DNA of 64,000 nt, taken from the NCBI GenBank assembly GCA_032622095.1, contig CP136061.1, forward strand, positions 37,581,797 through 37,645,796. The letters run 5' to 3'. Position 1 is the first letter of the stretch. Each line of letters starts with the position of its first letter. This document shows positions 11,436-22,962 of this stretch, in pieces. Made by a program: the position numbers and the translations under genes. The DNA comes from Siphonodentalium dalli (lineage: Eukaryota; Mollusca; Scaphopoda; Gadilida; Siphonodentaliidae). The notes beneath the pieces are model-generated. The model ran no database searches, had not been told where the DNA came from, and saw only the letters and a program-made list of their open reading frames with translations.

Positions 11436-12311
11436 AAATTTCATACTTGACACAACATTAGTTGGAAATTTCACACCAACACAAGGTTGAAAATGTTCTT
11501 GTAGTTTGATTTTCAAACAATTTATTGGGGGGAATTTAATGTTTTTGGACCAATGTTTGCTATTTCGGTCAAAATTTTGGATGTTGGAAATTTTCCAACT
11601 GTAAGGGGGGGGGGGTGTCAGGTTGTAAATTTCCAACACTTGGAAAGCTTGTGTCCTGGTCCCTCCCACGTGGCCAGTCATAAACTGCTAGTTAATTTAA
11701 GAAAACAATATTGTCCTACATGTGGTCAACATTGTTATTGGAATTAATCAGTTGGAAATTTTCCAACCTAAGCGGGAGTGTCAGGTTTGAAATTTCCAAC
11801 TCTAGGAAGGCTTGAGGCTAGTCTAGATGCTGGGATTTTGCGATTTTCTTGTACAGATTTAAAAAATTTCGCACACCAGACCCAACCATGGTCGGCCCGG
11901 TGTGTCTTGGTCCTTCCTCCATGGCCAATAGACTGCTAGTTAGTTTAAGAAAGCAATATTTTACTACATTTGCTCAAAATTGTCGACTGAAATGGTCATC
12001 AGTTGGAGAATTTTCAGACCTAAGGGTGAGTATGAGGTTTGAAATTTCCAACACGAGAGAAGCTTGAGGCCAGTCTTGATGCTAGGATTTTGCGATTTTC
12101 TTGTTTATTTTCCAAAATTTTGCTCACACTGGGTAAAACAACTATCATGTTGGCCCAGTCACTTGCCCGTAGTAGCCGTGTGCATTTGTCTGGTGTTAGA
12201 CCACTAGATGTTAGGTTTTATGCAATTTTCAGGTTCAAAAATATCTGAATGTTCTCATACCGGGTATATAGAACCATGGTTTATGAATATATAGGCTATT
12301 AGGCCTGAGCA
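11436..12311. repeat. TTGGAAATTTCCAAC repeat family W, several units
   Basis: Units of roughly 250 bp follow one another. Each has a (T)TGGAAATTTTCCAAC palindrome, a GTGTCAGGTTTGAAATTTCC segment, GATGCTAGGATTTTGCGATT and an ACTGCTAGTTA-TTTAAGAAA stretch. The last unit (11974-12311) matches 60690-60985. Runs of G occur at 11398-11410 and 11606-11616. Confidence 0.7.
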
Positions 12312-12322
12312 CTGAGGTGCAA

Positions 12323-12892
12323 ATGGAACTAGAGATGGGCTTGTCCCAGATGGGACTAAGTAATACCCCCCCCCCCCCCCCCCCCCCCCCCCCGTATTCA
12401 AAATGTTATTTGATTGAAGTAGCCATTATCATATATTGGGCACTGAAATTATGTCAACAGGTATCCCTAACCCTAAACCCCCTAACTCTAACCCCCAACC
12501 CTAATCATAACTCCACAAAAAAAAGTCGGACAGACATCATAATCGCAGGTGCACAGGTTCCCATGGTACTAAATATCTGTGCCAAGATTAAAAAACATTG
12601 ACCTAAAAATGTAGAAATAAAAGCTCGGACAAAATTATGCATGTTGCAAAAAAGTTTCTAAGTCGAAAAAGGGGGGATAACTCCTCCAAAAAAAGTCTGA
12701 CAGACGTCATAATGGCAGGTGCACAGGTTCCCATCGTGGTTGATGTCTGCGCCATGTTTCACTGAAATTGATAACAAAAAACGACTGAGAAAAACAAATT
12801 TGTGTCCACGGATAGACGGACAGACAGACAGACAAGCTGATACCAGTATACCCCCCACAACTCGTTGTGCGGGGGGGGGTATAATTATGAAA
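12323..12892. repeat. Dispersed repeat G (GTCGGACAGAC family) with C28 run
   Basis: Contains GGGGATAACTCC, GTC(G/T)GACAGAC, CATAATCGCAGGTGCACAGG, AAAGCTCGGACAAA and GACGGACAGACAGACA, partly in duplicate. It ends in a CCCCCC / GGGGGGGG block. A homopolymer of 28 C lies at 12366-12393. Other copies: 22963-23425, 49025-49130 and 51680-52370. The class is not established; no coding. Confidence 0.7.
12466..12506. repeat. Degenerate telomere-like CCCTAA stretch
   Basis: Reads CCCTAACCCTAAACCCCCTA and continues with variants for about 40 bp. It is an imperfect interstitial (CCCTAA)n stretch inside repeat G, too short to be a chromosome end. Confidence 0.55.
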
Positions 12893-13273
12893 AACTTGTG
12901 TTTGGTCTAATTCAACAAGGGGGGTGCAATTGGAATTCCCCAAGGTAGACACCCCCCCCCCCCCCCAACAGAGACCCCTCTAGCCACGTCCCCATAGTCA
13001 GCAAGGATACTGGGCGAAATACTATGTATGTTTTGATGACAGATACTTTGATGATTGTGTAGCAATATTAAATGTAGATTCTGGGTGTTGCCAGTGATAT
13101 TGTAGAGGGGATAAGACATTCAATCATGGCATTGTATGTAATCAAGCACTTATGGCTTGGGAGGGTACATGTAGGTGCTGTAAACTGCTGTTAGCTTCTA
13201 CAGTGAATGCATTGGAATATTTGGGCCAATTGAAACAAAATGCCAAATAAACCAGATTTTTAAATTAGAATAA

Positions 13274-13645
13274 TTAACCCTTTACCCAACAGAAGGGCCC
13301 TGTGCCAATGCATTCTCTTATATATGCGAGTCGACCATAGGTCGCCTCGCATATATAAGAAAATGCATTGGCCTGACAATTTTTTACACTCTTCTATATG
13401 CTTCTATATATGTGTGGGGCTCCCTGCAGGGTAATGGATGTTTTTTTATTTTATGTCCTAAAAATTGTAAGAAACATTTATTCAAAAAACATGATAAAAA
13501 ATTGTTAGGCCAATGCATTCTCTTATATATGCGAGGCGACCTATGGTCGACTCGCATATATAAGAGAATGCATTGGCACAGGGTATTTTAGGCTGTTGAA
13601 GCTTTATTTGGGCGTTTTTGGCCGTTTTGTTGGGTAAAGGGTTAA
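13274..13645. mobile_element. TTAA hairpin MITE, type A (variant spacer)
   Basis: TTAACCCTTTACCCAACA to TGTTGGGTAAAGGGTTAA with two hairpins. The spacer differs from the other copies: it contains GTGTGGGGCTCCCTGCAGGG, which recurs inverted at 52090-52110 in the 51930-52270 copy. This marks a subfamily. Confidence 0.75.
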
Positions 13646-14089
13646 CACAGTAAGGGCATCATAAAACCACAGTTATACAATAAATAATCGAGACATTATC
13701 CAGTGTTGGCATGATCAACCTGATCAATGTATGGTTTCAATCTAAAAAATCTGTTAAAATGGAAATTTGTTGGTGGACTCAGCAGTTATATCAGAACTCT
13801 CTATGAATTAATAACAAAAATATCAAGGATAAGGCAGGAAATATTGGACTTCAATTACAATTAACATATACATGTTGCCACCCACTGGCTTGTTCTATTA
13901 ATTAAATGTGAAAATACATTAAGATCTCCAATTCATGTTGGTGTCTACATGACACTAAATTTCAAACTGCCCACAAGTCTCAGTTATGCTAGAATATACT
14001 GGCGAGCTGGATGTATTCATAGAGACATCATTTTGTTCAATATGAATCCGTCTGATTTTGTAAAAGCAGATTCAGAAAATGTCACAAAA

Positions 14090-14207
14090 ATGTCAAAAAC
14101 TCATTGTGCAGCAATCAACTGCTTCAATGCCAGGTACATGCAAAGAAAGAAAATGACTGTGATGGTGGGGAGTGCTAATTTTTCCTGTTTCCAAAAGAGA
14201 AGGCGAG
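14090..14207 (+). CDS. Candidate first exon of a THAP-like protein
   Basis: ATG at 14090 has A at -3. The frame starts MSKTHCAAINCFNARYMQRK and reaches ANFSCFQKRRR, then an AG|GTAAAT donor at 14207/14208. The Met-x(4)-C-A-A-x2-C start followed by an aromatic-C-F stretch resembles the beginning of a THAP zinc-finger domain. The gap between the second Cys and the Phe is longer than usual. The conserved Trp, second C-x2-H pair and AVPTIF-like end would be on later exons, which were not found. A second possible donor lies at 14133 (CCAG|GTACAT). It could be a host or transposon-derived gene, or chance. Confidence 0.3.
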
Positions 14208-14288
14208 GTAAATATAACTACATTTATGTACAAAAGTCATTGTGCTGACAGCGATACATACAATGTGATACAATTTATCTCCTATATA

Positions 14289-14463
14289 CAGTAATGCCCT
14301 AAATAATCGACTCCTTAACGACAGCAGAATTATGGGTAATTTTTCAGGATTTAGTCTGAAATATATGGCTTTAGTCGGCAACAAGCCATATTTCCGACTA
14401 AATCCTGAAAAATTACCCATTATTCTGCTGTGGTTAAGGAGTTGATTATTTAGGGCATTACTG
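14289..14463. mobile_element. pogo/Tigger-like palindromic MITE, family C
   Basis: TA-CAGTAATGCCCTAAATAATC to the exact inverse CATTACTG-TA. The body is a long palindrome (GACTCCTTAACNACAGCAGA, TTTCAGGATTTAGTCNGAAA). The TA duplication and CAGT start are known features of pogo/Tigger (Tc1/mariner superfamily) elements. This copy lacks the central GAAAGCTCTCA hairpin tip. Confidence 0.7.
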
Positions 14464-14791
14464 TAGTATAATCGACTAATGGAACGAGTAATCTCATATT
14501 GACAGAACTATATATATACAGGAGTTAGAAATATCATAGTAACCCATTCTGCATAAATAATATGTTTCTGAGTACTATTTGTCCATAGCTTCTCTGAAAT
14601 TAGGGTGGTCGACTTATTTGAATGTATTTTGAAGTAAATATCACTGCATTTGTATTACATGTAGTATTACTTGCAATATGTAACATACAATATGTACGCG
14701 TAATCTACTCAAATGGTGATTAAGGTAAATTAACACAGACATATTTCATATACGAAATATCTCATGTAATCGTGCATTCTCTTGATGCGAT

Positions 14792-14940
14792 ACGTAATGC
14801 CTTAAATAATTGACTCCTTAACCACAGCAGAATAATGGGTAATTTTTCAGGATTTAGTCAGAAATATCGCTTGTTACCATTCATCGGGCACTCGGTGAGA
14901 GCTTTCCGATGAATGCCAACAAGCCATATATATTTCCAAA
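14792..14940. mobile_element. Family C MITE, 3'-truncated
   Basis: Begins CGTAATGCCTTAAATAAT and runs past the central CACTCGGTGAGAGC turn to GCCAACAAGCCATAT. The right end is missing. Confidence 0.6.
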
Positions 14941-15066
14941 TGTATTATATCAAGGGAAAATACGTTTGCAATTAATAAACAAATGCCATGAGTGGCGCAG
15001 ACATAGATAGATAGATAATGAGCGGCGCAGACGAACTCAAACTTACATGTTCTTCATCTTTAAATA

Positions 15067-15354
15067 GAAAGATCATTGACATTTTTCTGATATTAAGAAT
15101 ATATATATATGCAGCACTGAAATTCCTAAATCAGGACATTAAATCAATCAAAGGCAAACGTAAGAACAGAAAACTCCTGAAAATCAGCCATTTTTATTCA
15201 TATTCCAAATAACATAAGAAAGATCATTGATATTTTTCTGATATTAAGAATATATGCAGCACTGAAATTCCTAAATCAGGACATTAAATCAATCAAACGC
15301 AAATGTGAGAATAGAAAAATCTTGAAAATCAGCCATTTTTATTCATATTCCAAT
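15067..15354. repeat. Tandem duplication of about 150 bp
   Basis: GAAAGATCATTGA-ATTTTTCTGATATTAAG through AAAATCAGCCATTTTTATTC occurs at 15067-15211 and 15219-15354 with a few differences. The first copy has a longer (AT)n run. Confidence 0.8.
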
Positions 15355-15663
15355 AACACCCATGCGTGATAGTCAATACTAAATTGATTATGTGTTAGTA
15401 ATATCAATGTAGAACAGGCAAATAGCTGGATTTGATCCTATAATTATACAGTGCTAGCAGTACCTGCTATCAGATCAACTGTCTTGAAAGGCAGGTGGTG
15501 CTGCTAAAAAGTAATTACCAGAGTGCTGTATCACTTGATCCCATTTACAATATCACTGGTGTCCCTTAAATATTTATTGCTACTTTGATATTCATTAATA
15601 ATACTAACTTCTTTACTAGCTCATTTTACCAGTGTCTGTGGTTAGTTTTTACAGTATATATTA

Positions 15664-16061
15664 TTAACCCTTTACCCAACAGAAGGGCCCTGTGCCAATG
15701 CATTCTCTTATATATGCGAGTCGACCATAGGTCGCCTCGCATATATAAGAGAATGCATTGGCTTAACACATTAAAAATTATAAAATTGTTAAAGAATGTA
15801 AGAAAAAATGGTAAAAAGTGTTAAAAAAAGATTTTTTTAGGCCAATGCATTCTCATAAATATGCGAGGCGACCTATGGTCGACTCGCATATATAAGAGAA
15901 TGCATTGGCACAGGGCTAACTGTAACTATCACAATGTGGTCAATGAGCCGGTTCCAATGATATCCATATTTGTATGGTTTTATTGAGACAGACCCAAGAT
16001 AATTTAGGCTGTTGCAGCTTTATTTGGCCATTTTTGGCCGGTTTGTTGGGTAAAGGGTTAA
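15664..16061. mobile_element. TTAA hairpin MITE, type A
   Basis: Short end at the left, long end (GAGCCGGTTCCAATGATATC) at the right, two hairpins. The second hairpin has the variant CTCATAAATATGCGAG. TTAA on both sides. Confidence 0.75.
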
Positions 16062-16339
16062 TCAAAGATAAAAACAAACAAGGATTTGTTTCAAATTCCC
16101 CAATTATAGCCTGAATTTAATTTGGCATATAGTTTTGAAATTTGGCAAGAGAATTTTTGGTCCAGCCCAACCCTGTCTGTGACTGAAAAATTATGCTCCG
16201 ACATGATTGGTCCATAAACTAGCAAATTAATTAAGTGGTGGGGAATACTCTGCTACACAATGGAGCAGCAAATAATCTCAATTCTTTTCATAACTTAATA
16301 CTGGAATCCAAATAGGCAGAACTTGTTAAAAACAATGTA

Positions 16340-16616
16340 CAGTAATGCCCTAAATAATCGACTCCTTAATCACAGCAGAATTATGGGTAACTTTTCTCAA
16401 TTTAGTCGGAAATAAGGCTTCTTGCCATTCATCGGAAAGCTCTCACTTGGGTAACTTTTCAGAATTTAGTTGGAAATATGGCTTGTTGCCATTCATCGGA
16501 AAGCTCTCAGTGAGAGCTTTCCGATGAATGGCAACAAGCCATATTTCCGACTAAATCCTGAAAAGTTACCCATAATTCTGCTGTGGTTAATAAGTCGATT
16601 ATTTAGGGCATTACTG
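16340..16616. mobile_element. Family C MITE with internal duplication
   Basis: CAGTAATGCCCTAAATAATC to CATTACTG flanked by TA. The segment GGGTAACTTTTC to TCATCGGAAAGCTCTCA is present twice in the left half, which lengthens this copy. Confidence 0.75.
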
Positions 16617-16844
16617 TACATGCAGTCAATCATTGGTTTTAATTCTCTTGAATAAAGGAGTAAAATTTCAGTCAATATTTATACATAGTTCAGACATCGT
16701 GTTTTTCTTTAAAATGGCACAGTCGATGTTATTGGAATTCTCGATAAACTTGATTAATAGTTATCTGTACATTCTTCCTGTAGAGATCACATTTGGGTAC
16801 TAAATTACCAGTATTAATCCTTGAAATAAGTCCACAATATGTCT

Positions 16845-17234
16845 TTAACCCTTTACCCAACAGAAGGGGCCTGTGCCAATGCATTCTCTTATATATGCGA
16901 GTCGACCATAGGTCGCCTCGCATATATAAGAGAACGCATTGGCTTAACACATTAAAAATTATAAAATTGTTAAAGAATGTAAGAAAAAATGATAAAAAAA
17001 GATTTTTTTTAGGCCAATGCATTCTCTTATATATGCGAGGCGACCTATGGTCGACTCGCATATATAAGAGAATGCATTGGCACAGGGCATAACTGTAACC
17101 ATCACAATGTGGTCAATGAGCCGGTTCCAATGATATCCATATTTGTATGGTTCTATTGAGACAGACCGAAGATATATTAGGCTGTTGAAGCTTTATTTGG
17201 CCGGTTTTGGCCGGTTTGTTGGGTAAAGGGTTAA
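16845..17234. mobile_element. TTAA hairpin MITE, type A
   Basis: Same structure and orientation as 15664-16061 and 58708-59106 (long end right). TTAA on both sides. Confidence 0.8.
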
Positions 17235-17557
17235 ACACTAAGGCCATAACAAAACAAGGTACGAGTGTTTTCTGTAGCATTTAAAAAATATCAAGTGTGA
17301 GTGAAGATATATACTTTTTAACAATCAGGCAACAATTGGTCAGCTAAGTCATATAGAATAATAGCCAGAACAGGCTCACTTTGGTAGCCTTGATTAATCA
17401 GAGGTGTTGGGGCCCCTGCACAAATAATTTTATTTTTTAACTCCTTGCTCAATTGCTGAAAATACGTGTTTTGTTTCCTATATTTTTTATAAATTTTAGA
17501 TGGTTTCATTCAAGTGCCAGCTTAATTTTTGTCAGAGGTCATGTAAAAAATTGCAAC

Positions 17558-17750
17558 TGAGGACAATGAGACTAAAATATAGAGCTGCCGTCGCTCTGAA
17601 ACGTTTATGGTACATGTACTGCATAATTTTGATCATTAAAATGAAGAGAAAGCACAGCATGACATTTTCAAATAGTTTTGTATTATGATAACGCAATATA
17701 ACTTTTCTGGACATTCCGTTTCAGATTTAGGAATTCCAAAATAGTACAAA
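17558..17750. repeat. Dispersed repeat X, copy 1
   Basis: Matches 18796-18985 over about 190 bp (AGAGCTG-CGT-CTGAAACG, TTTTCTGGACATTCC-TTTCAGAT). Both lie beside a family C MITE, which suggests an old local duplication. The rest of 17235-17812 shows nothing else. Confidence 0.5.
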
Positions 17751-17812
17751 TATCCGTAGCTGTTGTATAATATTTTATGACTTTTACAGCTGTCTTTTAT
17801 GCATGGAATCCA

Positions 17813-17949
17813 CAGTAATGCCCTATATAATCGAGAGCTGAGAGCTTTCCGATGAATTGCAACAAATTAAGCCATATTTCTGACTAAATCCTGAAAAGTT
17901 ACCCATAATTCTGCTGTGGTTAAGGAGTCGATTATTTAGGGCATTACTG
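17813..17949. mobile_element. Family C MITE, left arm shortened
   Basis: CAGTAATGCCCTATATAATC jumps directly to GAGAGCTGAGAGCTTTCC, so most of the left arm is deleted. The right arm is complete to CATTACTG-TA. Confidence 0.7.
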
Positions 17950-18284
17950 TACATGTATAGTTCGAGTTGGTTGGAAATATTAACGTTGTTTGAGATGATT
18001 AGGTCTTGCATCACAAACTGAGATTTTTTTATAAACAGGGTAGTCTATATGGTAGTGGCTGAATGCACAATGTACCTCGATAGTGTTTACGACACACACT
18101 GTGGCCAGGCGATCAATAATACTGGTCAATCAATGAGCGCCATCAAATCCTCTTGATTGAAAAATCCTATGCCGTGGCAATGTTTATGAAATTGACGACC
18201 ATAGTCTCCATAGATACATTTGCCTTGATCATCACTGGAATAAAACTACTTGGACTATATATATATCAATCCAGCTAGTTAATA

Positions 18285-18497
18285 CAGTAATGCCCTAAAT
18301 AATCGACTCCTTAGCCACAACATAATTATGGGTAATTTTTCAGGATTTAGTCGGAAATATGGCTTGTTGCCATTCATCGGAAAGCTCTCACTGAGAGCTT
18401 TCTGATGAATGGAAACAAGCCATATTTCCGACTAAATCCTGAAACATTACCCACAATTATGCTGTGGTTAAGGAGTCGATTATTTAGGGCATTACTG
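18285..18497. mobile_element. Family C MITE, full palindrome
   Basis: Complete copy, TA on both sides. The arms meet at GGAAAGCTCTCACTGAGAGC. Confidence 0.8.
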
Positions 18498-18795
18498 TAC
18501 AAGCCCTGGTGTTCATATTTAGAGCAAAAAAATATGATGATGGAAAATAGAAAATACCTATATAATTCAGTAAAAATATACTGTTTGTGCATGCTATACA
18601 ACACAGAAATCACATTTGATTCAATAACAATTTGTAAGGAAGGGTTATAATTTCAGGTGCTGAACTTACCAGTACTTTGCAAATATATGCTACTTTTCCT
18701 AGCTTTGGCCTGAATTTGTTAAACCTGACCAAATATAAATTGGACCTGAAATTATACAAGAAAAAACATTATGCAGACAATTAATAGCGCATTCA

Positions 18796-18985
18796 ACTGT
18801 AGACGATGGGATTAAAATCTAGAGCTGTCGTAACACTGAAACGTTTATGGTATTAAATAATTATGATGATTAAAATTACGAAAAAGCAGTGCGTTATAAG
18901 TTTTAAAATAGTTCCATGTTAAAATATTGCAAAACATCTTTTCTGGACATTCCATTTCAGATAGCAGAATTCCGATGAATACAAA
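18796..18985. repeat. Dispersed repeat X, copy 2
   Basis: Counterpart of 17558-17750. The rest of 18498-19224 is AT-rich with no gene recognised. Confidence 0.5.
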
Positions 18986-19224
18986 TGGCATTTTTTGTTT
19001 GGGGCTCAAATTTGAACTTGAACTTGTATTTTTTATGACTTCAATGCATCTTTCTGGGACATATAATGCTCATAGAAGGTTCTGGTATATATGCCCTATT
19101 ACGATACCGGAAAAAATTAAAAAGCAAATATTATTAGGTGTATTTTAGAGCACAAAACATGTAGCTTTAAATGAAAATTCATATTTTTAACCATATACAA
19201 ATTTCATTTTGCTAATTTAAATTA

Positions 19225-19438
19225 CAGTAATGCTCTAATTAATCGACTCCATAACCACAGCAGAATTATGGGTAACTTTTCAGGATTTATTCGGAAATAT
19301 GGCTTGTTGCCATTCATCGGAAAGCTCTCGGCGAGAGATTTCCGAGTAATGGCAACAAGCCATATTTCCGACTAAATCCTGAAAAGTTACCCATAATTCT
19401 GCTGTGGTTATGGAGTCGATTAATTAGAGCATTTACTG
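19225..19438. mobile_element. Family C MITE, full palindrome
   Basis: CAGTAATGCTCTAATTAATC to GAGCATTTACTG. The two arms share compensating changes (GCTCTAATTAATCG / CGATTAATTAGAGC), so inverted symmetry is retained despite divergence from other copies. Confidence 0.75.
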
Positions 19439-19715
19439 TAGTTCCATATCGCTCAATTGCATATTCCAGATATTGGCATTTGAAATTCATTTGCAGCTAA
19501 ATATTTAAGACCGACTTTAAATGTCTACTTCTATGAGGGTCAGATGGTATTCCACTTTATTAAGCACCTGGAAAGCAATTTATAGACGTCTATAATTTTT
19601 GTCAATAGTTTCAGAGAATATGAAGCATGAATATATGAATATAATACAAATTTATCAGCCTACATGTACTTCAATTCTAGGAATGCAAGAAAATCAAAAA
19701 ACTCATGATTTAAAT

Positions 19716-20105
19716 TTAACCCTTTACCCAACAAACCGGCCAAATAAAGCTTCAACAGCCTAAAATATCTTCGGTCTGTCTCAATAGAACCATATAAATA
19801 TGGATATCATTGGAACCGGCTCATTGACCACATTGTGATGGTTACAGTTATGCCCTGTGCCAATGCATTCTCTTATATATGCGAGTCGACCATAGGTCTC
19901 CTCGCATATATAAGAGAATGCATTGGCCTAAACAAAATCTTTTTTTAACACTTTTTACCATTTTTTCTTACATTCTTTAACAATTTTATAATTTTTAATG
20001 TGTTAAGCCAATGCATTCTCTTATATATGCGAGGCGACCTATGGTCGACTCGCATATATAAGAGAATGCATTGGCACAGGGCATAACTGTTGGGTAAAGG
20101 GTTAA
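19716..20105. mobile_element. TTAA hairpin MITE, type A
   Basis: Long end left, short end right, two hairpins, TTAA on both sides. Same orientation as 212-677 and 22309-22697. Confidence 0.8.
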
Positions 20106-20269
20106 GGGGTTTCCACAACTGAGCTATGTCAGGAGGATGGACCTACACAGAAAACTACTTAAAGAAATATTATGGACTTGTTCGAGTTCATGAAACTGAT
20201 GAGTTAGCACTAGGCGCTATATCAACCTGGTGAATGTAGCATTGTACTAACATCGCTAAAAATTTCAAA

Positions 20270-20462
20270 GAAATCGATCATACCATACCCTAGAAAACAT
20301 TGTCTGAACTACACTCAATTGTAAATATTTACATCATGATTCGGGACGCAACTATCAGCGATAAACTCAAATAAGTTCGACATTGAGAGTCATTGCATTT
20401 AATTAATATATAAGAATGTGTTGTCAATTTGGATTAATATTTGTAGAAATAACTTCTATTTG
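20270..20462. repeat. Dispersed repeat V, copy 2
   Basis: Counterpart of 1614-1826. Confidence 0.5.
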
Positions 20463-20749
20463 ATCACTCAACTGGGGTGTGTCACTTTAATTGCTAAGAT
20501 AGTACACCACATGACAGAATCTATGCTATCTGAAGACCACATCAATCATATTACATAACAATACAAATCAATAATATTACATAACAAAACAAATCAATCA
20601 TATTACATAACAATACAAATGTCAAAAAGGTGTCTTTAAAAGGGACATTTTGGGAAGAGGATTCTAAGAAAGTATACAAATTGAGTGGAAATGCATAGCT
20701 GCCATATAAAGTACAATGTACATGATCTGAACAAGTAAAAGGCTCCAAT

Positions 20750-20900
20750 CAAGCCTTGACATAGTGTGTCTGTCATTTGCAGAATGAGGTTCCCAGAGGG
20801 TGAATTTAGTGATGCTAGTCCGCTAAGCGGGGTAGCATCACTAAATTCACCCTCTGGGAACCTCATTCTGCAAATGACAGACACACTATTTCAAGGCTTG
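20750..20900. mobile_element. Foldback family D, complete
   Basis: An almost perfect palindrome from CAAGCCTTGACATAGTGTG to CAAGGCTTG. The arms meet near GCTAGTCCGCTAAGCGGGGT. The 8 bases beside each end, GCTCCAAT and GCTCCATG, agree at six positions and may be an eroded 8-bp target duplication. Confidence 0.75.
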
Positions 20901-21268
20901 GCTCCATGCAATGGCAATTTAAGTGAGTTCAATACTGCTTCAAGAATCTCAACATTATGTTAGGCGTGTGCTGGAAAATGGTGAACATCCCTTTTGCAAG
21001 AATTTATATAAAACTTTGGGCTGCGATGGGTTTTAGCCTCACTTTTAGGTCATATGTCCATAGCCAACTTCCCAGCTTACCAGCTATCTCTAACACTGTG
21101 TCCTACATACATTTGATTGCTCCCAGTTTGAGTGGACTGACCTGCCTACCAACATTGGGCTAGTTCATGGATGTAAGTTCATGGATATGGCTTCTCACAA
21201 TTTTCTTGATATGCCAGTATCTTAGACTGACTGAATAAGTGCCCTTTTTGGAAGTTGTGCCCCCTTGC

Positions 21269-21395
21269 AAGCTTGAATTTAGTGTGTCTGACATTTACAG
21301 AATGAGGTCCCCAGAGGGTGAGTTAAATGACGCTATCCCACACAGTGGGCTAGCATCACCAAATTCACCCTGTGGGGACTTCATTCTGCTTTGGC
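21269..21395. repeat. Foldback family D, diverged copy
   Basis: GCTTGAATTTAGTGTGTCTG, GAATGAGGTCCCCAGAGGG and the inverse GGGGACTTCATTCTGC. Confidence 0.6.
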
Positions 21396-21469
21396 CTCAA
21401 CTGCTATGGGAGACTTAGAATCAGATTGAAGTTCTCCAGTTGAAGCTAGTGATGTTCACCCATTAGTCA

Positions 21470-21670
21470 CCACGATTATGCATTTAATCTTCTACAAATT
21501 AGGGGATGTAGAAACTGAAGAGAATGGAAAGAGTAACTAAAAACAATGTTAATTTGATACTATAAATACTTCCTAGAAGATGAGTACTCAGCAGAATGAG
21601 GTCCCCTAGAGGGTGAATTTAGTGATGTTAGCTCACAGTGCGGGATAACGTCACTAAATTCACCCTCATG
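21470..21670. repeat. Foldback family D, copy with left extension
   Basis: The palindromic core is at 21588-21670 (CAGCAGAATGAGGTCCCC to CACTAAATTCACCCTC). The left extension 21470-21588 matches 893-1000 (TCTTCT-CAAATTAG-GGAT-TAGAAACTGAA). Confidence 0.6.
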
Positions 21671-21872
21671 TGACCAGCCTAGAAGGTGATTTGAGAGATA
21701 TCCCCTCCCTAAAATGTGCCACTGCTCCCATTTTTTTTGGTCCCACAGACAAGTGACGTCTCTCTCAAATACATGTACCAGCATGCATATTTTCCACCTG
21801 CATATTTGAAGTATATTTACTGATTACAATGGTGTAATTACTCACTATAATAGTTTTATGAATGGACTCTTA

Positions 21873-22078
21873 CAGTAATGCCCTAAGTAATCGACCCCTT
21901 AACCACAGCATAATTATGGGTAACTTTTCCGGATTTAGTCGGAAATATGGCTTGTTGCCATTCATCGGAAAGCTCTCAATGAGAGCTTTCCAATGAATGG
22001 CAACAAGCCATATTTCCGACAAAATAGTTACCCATATTTATGCTGTGGTTAAGGGGTTGATTACATAGGGCATTACTG
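21873..22078. mobile_element. Family C MITE, full palindrome
   Basis: CAGTAATGCCCTAAGTAATC to the inverted end, TA on both sides. A small deletion (ACAAAATAGTTACCC) shortens the right arm. A fragment of family D (GGGAACCTCATTCTACAAAT) follows at 22238. Confidence 0.75.
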
Positions 22079-22308
22079 TATGTTGCATAAAACTGGATCA
22101 TAGAAGGGTTATGTGGTGTAAACTGAACTTCAGCTACTGAAACTTCTCCCTGATAACAGTCCACGTCTCCCTAAAAACCAAACAGGGAGAAGAGACTTCT
22201 CCCAATTTAAAACATCTAGGCTGCATGGTCCCTGCCCTATGGGAACCTCATTCTACAAATGTCAGACTTTTCAGACTTGCCCCTGGTTGCCTCAGACACC
22301 CCTGACTA

Positions 22309-22697
22309 TTAACCCTTTACCCAACAAACCGGCCAAATAAAGCTTCAACAGCCTAAAATATCTTCGGTCTGTCTCAATAGAACCATACAAATATGGATAT
22401 CATTGGAACCGGCTCCTTGACCACATTGTGATAGTTACAGTTATGCCCTGTACCAATGCATTATCTTATATATGCGAGTCGACCATAGGTCGCCTCGCAT
22501 ATATAAGAGAATGCATTGGTCTAAAAAAATCTTTTTTTAACACTTTTTACCATTTTTTCTTACATTCTTTAACAATTATATAATTTTTAATGTGTTAAGC
22601 CAATGCATTCTCTTATATATGCGAGGCGACCTATGGTCGACTCGCATATATAAGAGAATGCATTGGCACAGGGCCCTTCTGTTGGGTAAAGGATTAA
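22309..22697. mobile_element. TTAA hairpin MITE, type A
   Basis: Long end left, two hairpins. The right terminus is GGGTAAAGGATTAA, one change from the consensus. Confidence 0.75.
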
Positions 22698-22962
22698 AGC
22701 CATATTAATTTGAAGATTCGTGTCATAATTAAGCAGGATATTATCTCTGATGAACCTTGGCTCACTTTGTTGAAGCAGATATAAAATGATTGACTGAGAG
22801 ATTAATACTTAATTAATACTTAATTAATTTGGCATTTGTGATTTGGTTTTATATATAGATCACATCTGCAGTTGGATATTCTCAAGGTTATCCTGTTGAC
22901 AAGGTAATACTTGCCAACAGGTAGTTAATTGATCCCTATTAATTGATTTGCAGGGATGCTCA

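Noticed and set aside
12366-12393. C28 and other long C/G runs (11398, 12951, 23410, 60640) as functional G-quadruplexes
   Set aside because: Single homopolymer runs inside dispersed repeats. Their length is also prone to sequencing error, so no function is claimed.
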